Part shown: piece after piece, positions 32,119 to 45,000 of the stretch | How the letters are laid out: every line of letters begins with the position of its first letter | Position numbering within the stretch: position 1 is the stretch's first letter | DNA from: Bilabrum cf. latius | Taxonomy: Eukaryota; Bigyra: Bicosoecida; Bigyra; Bicosoecida | Direction of reading: 5' to 3' | Assembly: GCA_965178125.1 (NCBI GenBank) | Contig: OZ237759.1 | Span: 62,001 to 126,000 of the forward strand | DNA length: 64,000 nucleotides | Translations under genes and position numbers: made by a program | Notes under the pieces: model-generated | The model's input: only the letters and a program-made list of their open reading frames with translations | Told to the model about the DNA's origin: nothing | Database searches by the model: none

Positions 32119-33248
32119 ATGACTGAGCGTTGGGAGGAGCAAGCATGGGCTGTCAAGGTGTCCGAAGGTGAACGATTTGAACTATCTGCAGCAAGAATAC
32201 CATGCTACAGCGGTTGCAGAACCCACTAAACATCCTGCTACAACGTTGTGTCATATATTTGCAGATCCGAGGCTGTTCGAATCGCTAGGCCCCGTGGAGC
32301 AGCTTCGCGTGCACGTGGTATTGACAAAGGTGAGGGGGTCTGCGTGCCGAGCCCTTTTATTAGACGCTCACTTTGAGGCCCGAAACTAATTTGAACATGT
32401 TTGTAATTCTTGTTCACATGTGCTGCATGCAGATCATAGACCCGCACTGTGGAAACAGCCAAATTGTGCGGTGGGCAGAAGATGCCCTGCAGTCCGAGGA
32501 CGCCGAGCCGGCCGAAGGCACATTGGCCGGAAAGAAGCGCAAGCGCGGCGACGTTCCGAGGCAGCGAGGAGAATCAACGGGTAGCGCGAGCTTGTAGCCG
32601 CCTAATCGCTTCTTGCAGCCGACCCCGCGGGCCACGCTCGCCAGGGGCCGGCCCACCCCCGGCTCCTTCGTGCCCATCCTGCCCTCCATGGGCCCCCCTT
32701 CACACGCGGGCCTGGCGGGGACAACAGACCTGAGCGGTGCCTCCGCGGCGGCTGCAGGCTTCGGGTTCCCGCAGTAGGAGCCGCTCCTGGGCCCTGGTCT
32801 GGGGGGTCACCCCCCGGTTGGGGTCAATCCGCTGCAGTACAGCCGCATCCTCAAGCGGAGGCAGCAGAGGCTGCAGTGGGGAGATCTACAGATGAGGGGA
32901 GCCCCGCGACAGGGAACAAGCAGCTATCTGAGCGCTCGTGGCCGGTCTGGCGCTCCATCGGGTGCCCATTCCGAGGGTAAGCCTGAGGGGGTGGCACAGG
33001 AGGGTAAGCCTGAGGGGGTGGCACAGGAGGCCGGTGCGGGTGGGAGCACCAGCCCATCTGGCCAGGCCGGTGCGGATGCCAGGCCTGCAGGTCTACTTAG
33101 TCGGGATCCGGGATCGCCCACCACGGGGCATGCCGCATATCTGAGCTCATCTAGTAAGCCACTACTTGCGGCTGTAGGCCAGGTCGCCTAGGGGCCCCCA
33201 AAAGACGCACGGCTCATCGAGGTGGAGGAGTCATCGGACTCGGATTGA
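32119..33248 (+). CDS. protein with NF-YA-like core helix
   Basis: Three exons (32119-32167, 32265-32329, 32433-33248) give 309 aa to TGA at 33246-33248. The N-terminus (PRLFESLGPVEQLRVHVVL) looks helical and is unrecognised; a basic GKKRKRGDV patch follows. Near 32838-32880 the protein reads VNPLQYSRILKRRQQRLQW, very close to the NF-YA/HAP2 subunit-interaction helix (VNAKQYHRILKRRQARAK). The DNA-contacting second NF-YA motif (YLHESRHRHAMRRPRG) is not intact; only a loosely similar YLSARGRSGA segment follows. TAGs are at 32595, 32775 and 33189. An NF-YA relative that lost CCAAT binding, or chance similarity, are both possible. Confidence 0.65.
32974..33030 (+). repeat. 27-bp direct repeat, two copies
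   Basis: GAGGGTAAGCCTGAGGGGGT and the following bases are repeated once in frame, coding EGKPEGVAQ twice. Confidence 0.85.
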
Positions 33249-33465
33249 CCGTGTCGATGGTGGGGGATCCGAGATTGACTACAAGGCAGTGACAAAACGC
33301 TTTGCCACTATTCGGCGACATAGAATATAAATGTACAGCCATTAATGACCGAATGCATCTACTGCCGGGTCGCAAATCTATACTGTGTCCAAGGAACAGC
33401 TCGACTTGGGCTGCCTTGGAGTCTCATCTGACCCAATTCAAGTTAGGCCAAATATACTGAAACTT

Positions 33466-33670
33466 TTAATCGTGTATACGATCTCGTGAATCCACAAATA
33501 TGTCCCCGTCATGCTTGGGGTTATGCTCGCCGATGCGATCTTCCTACGCTTGTCGAGCCTACCGGCCAGCCCCAACCATGATAGAACTGGACGCAATGCT
33601 ACCGCTGCTTGAAACAGGAGGTGTACATTTCTTTGCGGGTGTACGGCTCGCGTCCACTGTAGGAATACCT
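33466..33670 (-). CDS. possible 3' exon of a small unrecognised gene
   Basis: With TAG as Gln a minus-strand frame runs from a possible acceptor near 33665 to TAA at 33466-33468, ending IGEHNPKHDGDIFVDSRD. Two other frames are also open for part of it, so the reading is uncertain. A minus-strand gene here would fit the alternating layout. No family recognised. Confidence 0.25.
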
Positions 33671-33876
33671 TCTGTATTTTAGGCGCGAGTGTGTTTATCT
33701 GGTAGTTGCCCTGGATTCAAACATAGTTTCGATTCAAGAAATCGGAAATACAGCCTCAGCCCGCTGGGCCCTCCCCCCGCCAATCTTGTCCTTTTCACTG
33801 CGTATTCAATACACATATGCCTTCTCAGTAAATTTATGCAGGCAATCAATAGTGTACCTCCCTCGTCAGCGGTGTA

Positions 33877-35874
33877 ATGCCTCTCGTTCGAGTACATGGA
33901 ACAGTAGTTGCAGTTGGACGGTCGAAGTCTCTCCTCCAGTACCCGGAGACTTTGGCCAGATCTGTTGAAGAGAAACATGGTGTACATATAGACCCAGCGA
34001 ATCAACGACGCTCTAAGCGCTATTTCATAGGCGCCATACCGCAGTTTGTGACCCGAGCCGACATATTCTCGTGTATTCAAAAGCTAGCTCACGTTGAGGA
34101 CATTTTTTTACCAAAGTCTTGCGGAGAGGAAAGCTCTCCGTCGTACCAAAGTGGTGGATTTGGATTTTTGCGAGCAGACGTCCGGTCTGACTCGGGTATT
34201 GATCCAGTGAATCCTGGTGGCGCGGCAGGGACGTGGCATGAGCTAGCCGTACCCCGACAACACGGTCAAGCTGTTCGAATACACATTAAACAGGCTTCCA
34301 ATCGGAAAAAGCTTGGCCATGGCGTCGATGATGCAGCAGACACCAACCGGGATGTCACGGCCAGCCCCGCAGCAGTTTCGAGCCGGGCTCCATCCCCTGA
34401 GTGTGTGGTATTCCAGGTCACCGTCCACGGGGCGGGCAAGGGCAGGGAGACGGCGCCTAATAGCATACTTCTCACCCTTCCACTGGGCCCTGGTGTGGCG
34501 CAAGGGCTCTGCAATGCTTTGGACACAGCGGGTGTGCCGCCCCAGCGCTCTGCCTCTGCCTCTCTGGTTGAGCTGGACCTGTGGGTGCCCGACTTGGTCT
34601 TAGCCAGAGGAATGGCTCCATCGGCGGCAACAGTAACAAGCCGACGCAGTGACTAGCGGTATGGGGTCTCCTCCCCTCCACCCCCTGCCGCTCTGGGGCT
34701 GGGGGTGTCGACGTATTCCAGCACGGGACCCATCCAAGGCTCTGTACCAGAAGCTGGTGCTGGTGCTGGTGCTGGCGCTGGCGCTGATATTGGTGCTGGT
34801 GCTGGTGCTGGTGCTGGTGCTGGTGCTGGTGCTGGTGCTGGTGCTGGTGCTGGTGCTGGTGCTGGTGCTGGTGCTGGTGCTGGTGCTGGTGCTGATATTG
34901 GTGCTGGTGCTGGTGCTGGTGCTGGTGCTGGTGCTGGTGCTGGTGCTGGTGCTGGTGCTGGTGCTGGTGCTGGTGCTGGTGCTGATATTGGTGCTGGTGC
35001 TGGTGCTGGTGCTGATACTGGTGCTGGTGCTGGTGCCAGCAGTGCTGGCTCCAAGGCACGCCCAGGGGGTGCTGCATAGCAAGAGGGTGCTGCATGGCAA
35101 AGGGATGCTGCATAGCAAGAGGGTGCTGCATAGCAAGGGGGCGCTGATGCTGGACCGCCACACAAGCGACATAGAGTGGACAGGTTTCCATCTGGCGCAG
35201 GCCTGGTGGCAGCAGTTGCAGCCACGTCCGAAAGGAATATGACCAGTACGGCCAGTGGCTCAGATACTCCGATAGCTCGGGGCAGCATGCAGCGGCCGGT
35301 CGCGTTTGGGCACTTGTCGGCGGGCCAGCAGTGGGCTGTGGTCGCTGCTTGCAGAGGTCTGCTTTCGGACGGTCGATCCACCCCTCCCGTGTAGGTAGTA
35401 CAGGCGGCGAGGATGGCCGTAGCATCGGGCACCGCGGGATTGAGCACGCGTGAGGGCAAGGGCCAGGGTAGTGGGGCGGTCGAAGAGGGTGGTGAGACTT
35501 GGCCCCAGCCTCTCGCCGCACTTGGCGCTGTCGGGGCGGGGCTGGGGCTGGGGGCCGCCTCGCCACAGCGGTCTGTTCCCCCGAGCGGGACGAGGACTGC
35601 CGGCGCGACTGCAGGGGTGCACCTCGGCGGTGGGGAGAAGCCAGGCATCGCGGCGGGCGCTGCAGGGGCGACAGGCCCGGGGGGTGCGCGTGTCACACCT
35701 GGTCTAGTTATGCGGGCTGCTCTTGCTAGTGGCAATGAGGCATGGGCAGGGGGTGGTGCGCATCTTGGGATCGGGCGGCTTGCGGATGCCATCGGAGTGC
35801 GAGGCCCAGTCGCGCTCCGGGACCCGCTGCTTGTGGCACTCGATCAAGCACCTGGGTGCAGCGTGCTGCTGTGA
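33877..35874 (+). CDS. RRM-type RNA-binding protein with poly(Gly-Ala) tract
   Basis: Single exon of 665 aa to TGA at 35872-35874. Residues about 45-110 resemble an RRM: RNP2-like YFIGAIPQF, then a helix, and RNP1-like GGFGFLRAD. A globular stretch to about residue 250 follows (VVFQVTVHG, SLVELDLWVPDL). Then comes a Gly-Ala tract from (GGTGCT)n at 34755-35035 with three GCTGATATT interruptions, and a short repeat GAAQQEGAA in which Gln is written TAG-CAA. The C-terminal third is Gly/Ala/Arg rich and disordered. TAGs are at 34654, 35077, 35113, 35131 and 35392. Function beyond RNA binding is not inferable. Confidence 0.7.
34755..35035 (+). repeat. (GGTGCT)n minisatellite, about 47 units
   Basis: Nearly pure GGTGCT hexamers, with GCTGATATT at three places and GCTGATACT once. 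It codes Gly-Ala in the plus frame and may be unstable in length or assembly. Confidence 0.95.
35068..35145 (+). repeat. 18-bp repeat carrying TAG
   Basis: GGTGCTGCATAGCAAGAG units, four degenerate copies; one copy has TGG in place of TAG (35095 region) and three have TAG-CAA. Confidence 0.85.
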
Positions 35875-36094
35875 GACAAGGACGCAACGTGCTGGGTCTA
35901 GCCATCTTCTGCATTGTGTAAATATGATAGTATAGGCTATAGCGACGGTGATGAATGAGAGTCTGTCTGGCTTGGTCAGGCCCTACATGGATTCCGAAAG
36001 CAAAACAATATCGGATACAGCTACACGCAAGCCAAGCGAACAACCCACCTAGTCACTCAAAATGCCACACACCCCAGATGTTCCCATATCCGGA

Positions 36095-39000
36095 TTACCA
36101 CGAACTGGTCGCCTTGCCGGCGCTCTCGTCCGCCCACAGCCGGTTCAGTCTCTACGCCGCTCCGAACAGCTGCGCGGCTACGGCGCGGTAAGGTACCTCT
36201 GCTACCCTCACGAGCTCCTCGGGCGACCGACGGTTGCCGAAGCACTGGCTGCCCGAAACACTGTCCAGCAGCCCCGTGCAGCAGATGCGCATCGGGATGA
36301 GCACGATGAGCGGCAGCAGCAGCCATACCATGATGAAAAGCGGCTGCTGATCCTCCGAGAACTAAGAGGCGTCTGCGTCCACGCCATCAAACACGGTGAT
36401 GAAAACGATCAGCGCAGAGGTGCCGTACATGCTCAGCAGCGACAGGTAGCTCAGCCCAGGCAAAAATGAGTCCCTGGCCTCGAGGTCAGCGGAGGTGCCT
36501 GTCCGCCTGTCCCGGGTCACCATGGTGGCCACCAGCCGGCGGCCTTCCATGAACGCGAGCACAAGGCCCAGGATGGGGGCCAGCGGCAGGGGCAGCGCAG
36601 CAAAAAGGCTCACGCACATGGCAGCCACAAGAAGGATGGCCTGTGAATGGGCAAGATCATACACCTGGGGTGTCTCCAGTCGGGTGGACCGCTGCAGCAA
36701 CGACGGCCCGCGACCCAGCACCGTCATGGGCCTTGGCGCTAGGCATGAGACGCTCGCACTGGCCACGGCGAGTCTCTGGGCGCGCGTGTGCTGCCTGAGC
36801 CTGCTGCGGTGTAGCTCTTCTTCGGAGTGCTGCCCCGACTCTGCTCGAGACCCGTGCCCGTGCTTCCGCTGGTGCCGCCTCACTCGCCGCGAGGCCGCCC
36901 CCTCCTGCGCGCCTGCCTCGCACCAAGAGGAGGAAGAAGCGGCAGAGGACGACTCGGCGCTCGACCCCGCCCTCGTCATCTGCCGCAGGACATCCACCAC
37001 GCGCTGCATCTGCAGCTGCGCGCTCTCGTTGCCCTTCTGTTCTCCCTTGCCTCTTCCTTTACCCCCACCTCTCTCTCCGCTGGAGCCACCGCCCGGCTTC
37101 AGCACAGCGTCAATCTTCGCACTCATGCGACTCGCCGCCATGCACCACCCCACCGCGTGGTCCACCGACACCTGGGCGCTCCGGCGGACGGGACCATCGA
37201 GCGCGTGCGCCTGCACGGCTGCTTGCTCCGCGGCGTGCCTCAGCGCGGGCCCGAAGAGCGCGGAGGAGGCGGGCTCCGGGGTGATGGGCTCCAGGGCCGC
37301 CCTCCACACGTGGTCCGCGCTGCAGGCCGCTGAGGAAGACGGGGCGTAGATCTGGGCCAACGCGGCCTCCTCCATGGCGCACAAACCCGCCACCCGCTGG
37401 TGCGCGTACTGCAGACCCGCGTTGTGGGCCGCCACCCAGAGGGCCCGCCGCGCCCTCGTCACACCCGCCGTGCCCCTGGTGGCGCCCATGAGCACGTCCT
37501 TGGCCTCGTCCAGCCGCTGCCTCTGCCGCTTGAGGCTCTGCATGACCTCCAGCGCCCGCTCGCTGTTGGAAGCCCACTCCAGCAGCACCTGCCGCACCTG
37601 CGCGGCGGTCTCTAGTTTCTGCACGCCGGCACCCGGGCCGCCCCTGCCCCCGCGGCGCCTGCCCCCTTGCACCACCACCATGGACCCGTCTGTGGACGGC
37701 GGGGGGTCCTGGCCCGACGATACGGCGGCTGCCGCCTCCCGTTCGGCCTGACGCAGCAGCTTCTGCAGCCTGTGAACGATCTGCAGTGCCCGCTTGTGGG
37801 CCGCGCCCCACGCGTCCCGCATCGCGTCCAGCTGCTGCATGCGGCTCTGCATGGCTGCCAGCCCGATCCGGACCGCCTTTGACACGCAGGCTGGTGCGGT
37901 TCCATACGGCCCGAACCCATTATCGTCCCGGGTACCCAGCGACTGCTGCCCCCCGGTCCCGGCCCCAGCCGCCTCTCCCCCCGCAGCCTGGTCGCCCATC
38001 TCCCAGTGGCTCGAGTCGGCCAGCTCCACAGGGGCGCCCATCTGCTGGAAAGACCTCTTCTCGAAGACGCCCTGCCGCCGGGTCGCGCCGTCCTTGTCGG
38101 CACTCCCCGCGCTGCCGCTCAGGTCACCGCCCACCCGCGCATGGGCGTCCTGCGCCGCCTTGCCCGCGTTGGGTGTGCCCACAAGGTCCTCGAACACCAC
38201 CCGCGTGCCCCTGTCCGTGGACGCAGGACGCAGCCGCTGCACGGCGCGCTACACCAGCGGAACGCAGCCCGCGCACCTGAGCTCATCGAACACCATGGAC
38301 TGCACTACGTGGCTGCGCGTGGCGGCGTCCAGCACCTCGCAGTGGCGCGCGTCCAGCACAGCATCGGTGATGTCCGACAGGGGCTGAGGCAGGGCCACTG
38401 GGTCGGCCACTGGCCTGGACTCGCCCTGCACCGCAGCCTTGATGTATCCGGAGTTCTTGGGTCGCCTGGCGGAGCCCGCCCTGTCATGCAGCACGTCACT
38501 CTGGGTGGCGCCCCCCTGCCCGTCCAAGGCCGCAGCTGCTGCACTCAGTGCCACTGCAAACTCATGCTGAGACAGCTCCTCACGCATGTCGTCCGCCTGC
38601 CGCAGCTGGCTCAGCACGTGCGACCTGCGGAGCATTGCAGCCGACACTGCTCTGCTGGCGTTGGGGGCCCCAGGCCATGCCGATCCCCCTGTGCCCACGA
38701 CCGCCACCTCTCTGGCGAGCGCAGTGGTGTCCGTCTGCCACTTGACAAATATGGAGCTCCATGGGACGGTCCCTGCCAGCATCGGGTTGGCGCTCCTCAG
38801 CTGCGAGGCCGTCTCGAGGCCCAGAGAGACAGATGAGCCCCAGGAGTCCCGGTCGCGGCGCAGTGCCGAGGGGATGCCCGTGTCGTAGGTCTCACTACCT
38901 GCACCGGACGCCAGGGACTGCACGGCAGTCGAGGCCTACGCTATCTCGGTGGAGCTGTAGACGCCCCCGGCCGTGGCAGACTCATCCGCCAGCGAGGCCC

Positions 39001-42000
39001 GGCCCTCCCGGATGGCATGGCGCAGAGCGCGACTCGCCGCCACGTCCTGCGCAGCGCTCACCGAGTCCACGTGCCCCCTGCCCCTGAGGATCCGCCCGTC
39101 CAGAGACACGTCGCGCCCGGGTGACGTGCCCCCGATGCGGCCCTGCTGCCGCCACATGCCCCAGAGCACGCCCAGCAGCGACAGGGATATCTGCGCCGCT
39201 CTTGCCCCCAGCTGCTTGCCAGTCCCGCGCAAGCCCCCCCCAACCGTTGAGGCCGACTTGCTGTAGCCAGGTAGGACCCCGCGGACGATCACCCTGCAGC
39301 ACGCAAACCTAGACTCCGGGCGGCAGCTGTACGGAATATCCTCGGGCGTGGAGCTCCGACCGCAGCAGCCCGTCCACAGCCCGCAGCAGCAGGCCGACGC
39401 CAGCAAGTCCCCTCTGTTCCTCGAGTCGGCCCAGCGGCGCGCCTTGGTGCTGCACAGCTTGAAGGCGCCCACGAGTACGAGGGCGAGCAGCTGCGTGGCC
39501 ACCAGCCAGTTGGCGGCGTACAGACAATTCTGCCCGGCGCACAGGCGGCTGGCCCCCACCCGCGGCTCGAACAGGACCACCCACGCCGGTGGCCCCCCCA
39601 GGACGGCCAGCAGCAGGATCACCATGGTGGACTGGTCGTGCGCAAGGTCTCTGGCACCGTACCTGCGGGCGAAAGCCATGGCCCGCGCCTGCGCCACTCC
39701 CGCAATAGACCGAGCCACCGTGTCAGAGGCCTGCTCCTGGGTGAGATTGGTGTCGATCTGCCTGCTCAGCAGGTCCGTGCCCTCTGGCTTGCCCGCGGCC
39801 CGGCTCGAGTTGACATGCTGGCGGCCCGTGCCTCGACTCACCGACAGGAAGGTCCACCGCTCGGAGAAGTACCCGCGTCCGCAGGAGGCCAGCCAAATCA
39901 GAGGTGCGTACTGTGATGGGGCGGTGCCGTCCGCCGATGCAGCAGCGTAGGGCTTCCACACGTTGCGGAATACCACCACGATGCCCGCGGTGGACAGACC
40001 GCAGAGCAGTACCAGCAGGACCAGGGTAGCGCTCGTGTGCAGGCCCTTGGAAAGCGACCGGTCTACCGCCGCCTCGGCCGCATCGAACTCCCCTTCCTCC
40101 AGAAATGGAGCCAACGCTCCGGCGATTCCCACGACGAGGGCCTGCCAGGCCACCAGCAGCACCACAACCACCCAGTCGCACAGCCGAGCCATCGGGTCGT
40201 ACATGTCCCCGTAGGCCTCCCTGTCCAGCCGCCACCAGGGCAATGGGCGCAGCACCGAGACTTGTGTGCGTCTGCGCTGCAGCTGCCACTCGCGCGTATC
40301 TACGGACTCCCGGACCCACCCGTCGATGGCGAATCGATCCTCGTTCACCATATTTTGCCCTAGGACCCGTTTCCCCGAGTACTCTTCCTACTAAGGGGGC
40401 GCTTGCTCTCCCGTGCTGAGCCGGGCAGCTCTGGAGCCCTGCAGTGCCGACCTGTGCGAGACTAGCCTAGGTGCTAGAGCAGGCATGGCCGCCAGCTGCG
40501 ACACCTCGCCCTCGAGCGCTGCTTCAGCCCGGCCCTTGGGCAGGGAGGCAGCACACAGCTGCCCGCTGCTGTCCCGGAGCGCGGCGGCGTGCCCAAACCG
40601 CATGGTGGCATCGATGCCCGATGCAAGTGCACCCACGTCACCGCCCAGGTGCCCCGCACCCCCGTCGCTCGGACTGGTGCTGGCGTCGGTCGCGGCCCCA
40701 CCCGCTGAGACGATTGAACTTGAGCCCGCCGCCCCAGATCCAAGCGTGATTCGCGAGCTGCCCCGAAGGTCGGCGTGCATGCCAGCCGCCGAAGTGATCT
40801 GTGAGCGCACTCCGGCGGACCGGTCCCAGTTCCTCTCATTGAGGCCCGACTGGCAGCACAGCGCGTTGGCGCTTGCCGTGCAGATGTGAACCAGGATTCT
40901 AACAGGGCCAGTCGCGCTGTCTCTCGACTGCGGGAGACCCACGAGCACGCGTAGCAGAGCGTCCGATCGGCGCGCGGCCTGATACATGAGCGGCTCGGCC
41001 AGCAGGATCACCCCTATCGCGTACAGATATGACACGGTCAGCTCACCCAGGAGGTCGACGTTCTCGCCCTCGAATGCAAGCCCGTCCCCTGTGGTGTTTC
41101 GGGCCGAGGGCCGCAGCACGCTGCCCACCTCGTCCACCAGAGTGGCGTGCAAGTCTGTGCCCTCGCCCAGCACCGAGGTCTGCACCAGGTACAGGACTAC
41201 CAGCCGCACAATGACAAACACAGCCACGAAGGCAGCCAGGAATCGAGTCACCGCCAGAGTCACGGCAAGCGCCCGCGCCCTTGCGTACCCCAGCACCTGC
41301 GCCGCGGCAAACACAAGCCAGTCAGACGCGCCGGCCGCGCCCACCGGTCCGTCGGATTCTTTCGATTCCCTGGGCCCATCGGTGCACAGTGAAAAGCAGC
41401 CACAGGTGCTGACGTGCCACAAGGACGCCTGCGCGACTTCTTCCAGCCGATCCACCACCTCCGGGTCGTGCAGGAACTGGAACTGGGCCGGCCCCGCAGA
41501 GGCTATCCCAGTGGTGAGGGCCCACCCTGGGTCCGAGTGGTGCCATGGGGTCTTGCCGCCGGGCGTGCTTCCCCTGGCCATCACATCGTCCACGTCCATG
41601 GGAATGGTGTCGTCCAGCTCTGTCATGGTGCTGACACCGCCCCCCAGAGCCGAGTCCGCGATCTTGGAGGTGCCCGGGTTGCAGGCGGCCTGCACGAGGC
41701 CTGGCGCGTGATGGTCGGGCCAGGGCATGCCCATGAGGATGTGCCGCAGCAGGTTGAGCCGTGTCGCAGGGTTGAAGACCGTCTCGGCAGCAGAGGCCTC
41801 CACCTCGGCCTGCGCTGCCTCAGCCACAGCCACCGAGGCAGCCGCGATTGCCTCATTCTCCGTGCGGGACTGCACCTGCCCCGCTGCGCCAAGGCTCAGG
41901 TCCATGCCACGTGCCTGCCCAGGGGCCCGCGCCACACCGCTGCCGTCTGCCCCGTCTTCTTCGTCCCCGCTGTCCGAATCGAGGTCCTCGTCCAGTGATT

Positions 42001-45000
42001 CGGTCCCTGCGATCGAGGAAGCCTTGAGCTTGGCCCACATATTGCCACCCGGACCGACCCCAGCTGTCCCCAGCGCCGATGTGCGCATGCGCGGGTTCAC
42101 ACGAAATCTCCTCCATAGCGCCGAGTACTCGCGCGCGGGGGTAAACGGTGCGAATGGGGCTGCATATGGGGTGTGCCACCACAATAGCCTGTCCCCATTG
42201 CCCCCTGTGGCCTCTGGCAGCCCGATACGCTGCCCGCTCCTCTGTCGCTGCTGTACCCCGTCAATCTCGAGCTGGCTGCGGCCCAGCCAGCGGGTATTAA
42301 TGTCCCTGCCCGCCGAAACCTCCCTGCCGCCCCGAGGCACGCCCGTGCACTCTCCCATCTCGTCCATGTTCCAGGCCAGCTGCGCAGGTGTGCCCGTCTC
42401 AGCAGCAGCGTGCGCCAGCCCCAGCTCGGTTGGTCGCAGCAGGACAACCACGTCGCCCACTGGCGTCAGATTCAACGCAGCGTCAAGCCCACCGCCCTCG
42501 GATCCGCTGGCTGCACTCGATCGCTTGAGCCCCATCTCGGGGAAGCCGTGGGACACGATTGCATGGGAGCCGCGCACCGCCGCTGTGCGCACGAACGCGT
42601 ACCTGCTAGCACCGCATGCGCCCAGCACGAGAAGCATCATGCGGCGCTGTATCTCGAGGTCCACCAGAGCAAAGGACACGCCCGTCACGCGCAGATGGTC
42701 GTCACTGCCCGTGTACAAACCGTGCGGCATCAAGCTGTGCTTAGGCTCGTGCACGTGCGTGATGAAGGTGTTCCTGGTGAGATTGTCCTTATTGGCACCG
42801 AGCTAGATGCCCACAGCGAGCCCGATGCCGCGGTCCAGCACGAACCGATCCTCAGCAGTGAATGGGAGGGGGAACTCGGTGTCGTAGGGGTGCACCACCT
42901 TGCTGTTGGAGGGAAGCTTGGAATCACGGTGCGTGCTGCCGCTTGAGCTGCTGCTGCCAGCGGCCGCCCCTCTTCCACCGAAATCGCCAGTCTCCCTCTC
43001 GAGGCCGCCTGCCTCGTCCTCGCGGTACACCCGCGCTGCCATCCCATCCTCTCCAGCGCTCGCCTTGCCCATCAGCTCGCTCGTGAGGCTTGATTCGAAC
43101 TGCTCTCGGTCTGCCACCATGCGCTCGTGGCCCCACTGCGGCCCAGCGCTGGAACCGGTGCCTCTCCTGCCCCCGCGCATGCCAGAAGATCCCCCGGCAC
43201 CCCCCACTACGCCATACATGGCACCACGCATAGCCACCAGCAGATCAACGTCGTCCTCCTTGCCGTAGGCCCAACCTGCCTCGGGCAGCGGCAAGGCATC
43301 GTTGGCAAGAGGGACCCTCGGCAGCTGCTGGCCCGCCCTCCTGCCGAGGTCCGCGAGCCTCGACACGCGTGCTGCCACAGCCTGCGAGTCCTCGTCATCC
43401 ATGTCGACTGCCTCCATGCGCTCCCGGATGCCTCGCATCAGCGCATCGCACTTGCCCTCAGGATCGAGCTCCTCCTCCCCAGCATGCTCCTCGTCAGAAT
43501 CGAAGCCACCCTCCGTCTCGCTCTTGCGGGACTTTCGCATCCACTCTGTGCCCGCTGCCCCGTCGGGCGTGCCGGAGGAGTACCTGGTGCGCAGCTCGGC
43601 GCTGATGGGATGCGCCAGTGACCAGGCATCTCCGGGTGCCACATGCCGGTGCTGGCCCACGTCGATGCTTCCGAACAGCCCTCCGAACCGCGAGGTGAGC
43701 GTCGCCCACTCGTCGAGGCTCTCTTGGAAGCGCCCGGATGTCACGGCCGAGTGCCGCTGCCACCGAGCAAATGCTGCGTCCGCCGTGCTGTCGCCCTCGG
43801 GCACGTCTGCATCGGGGGCCAGCGCCTCGAGAGCCACGAGCTGCATGGATCGCACCCGGATGCGAACCTGCAGGTGCTGCATGGACCGCACCAGGTTCTT
43901 GTCTGCTTCCTTGTCCTCATTCCCACTTGGCCTTGCATCACGGTCTCCATCGGTATGTACTGGATGCTCCCCCGTGGCGCTCTGCCTAGCGCCAGCGCCA
44001 GCACCGCCACCAGCTGTCCCCGAGCTCGTGCTCGGGATGAGCCCCTGGAGCGCGTCCGTGTCAGCCACGGTGCGCCCAATCGCCGGTCCTGGCGTGGCAG
44101 TCGCCTGCTTGTCCTGCCCCGCCTCTCCCTCCTGCCCCTTCGGCGGGTGCAGCGACAAGTACCTGCGCAGTGCATCCATCATGAGCCGGTCCCTCTGAAC
44201 TAGCTGCCTCAGGCTCTTGTGCGACTGCACCGAGGCGGTCCATTCGCTGAGGGGCACCTCGCCAACCAGCGGGAGCTCCTGCTGAGACACGCGACGGATC
44301 ATCCGCAGGGCCGCTCGGACTCCCACCACGGGCACTGCCTGGCCGTAACCCGAGTCGTCGCTCGACAGCCGCCGCAGGACGCGGAGCTCCGCGGGGCTGC
44401 AGCGCTTCCACGAGCTGGCCACCGCGTGCCCCCAGCCCGCTTGAGCGTGGCTCACTGCGTCCCTTCTCTCCTTGGCACTAAGGCCCCGCGGGATCCCCGA
44501 GATGGAGCACGTGCGGAAATCGTCCCTGAATGCCGCGGCTCGCATGGCGCTGTAGAGGGTCCTCTTCACCAGCGACCGACTGCTGCGATCTGACTCGTCG
44601 GGGCGCCACTCGGCCGGTACCTCTTCCTGGGCATCCCCGCTCTCTGTGAGAACGGATGGGAATGCCAGGGCCGCTGCACGCTCCCACCGCCGAAGCCACG
44701 GCACCATGCGCGAAGTGGCCAGCATTGCCCTCCGCTAGCTGCGCGCCTGCACAGCGCACAGAGCGCGCGACAGCGAGACCATCCGGGTGAGACTGGCTTC
44801 CTCCCCCTCGACTTCCTCCTCGTCGCCGTCATACTCGTCGTAGTCCTCGTCTTCTCCATCCGTGTCTGCCGGTCCGCGGCTGTCGGGCCGAGTAGCAAAG
44901 CTCGAGGCCGAGCCTGCCCGTCCGTCAGACGCGTACCCCGACCGCAGCGACATGCCGCTGCTCCTGCGGTTCCGCCTACCGTCTGCCTCCTTGGGCCGCA

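Noticed and set aside
32119-32500. NELF-A identity for the NF-YA-motif protein
   Set aside because: Only a vague helical resemblance at the N-terminus; not enough to name it, though a NELF-B-like gene lies elsewhere in the window.
34653-35792. Long minus-strand frames (His-Gln, Ser-Thr or Ala-Pro runs) opposite the RRM gene
   Set aside because: All are shadows of the GGTGCT hexamer array; hexamer repeats keep several frames open at once.
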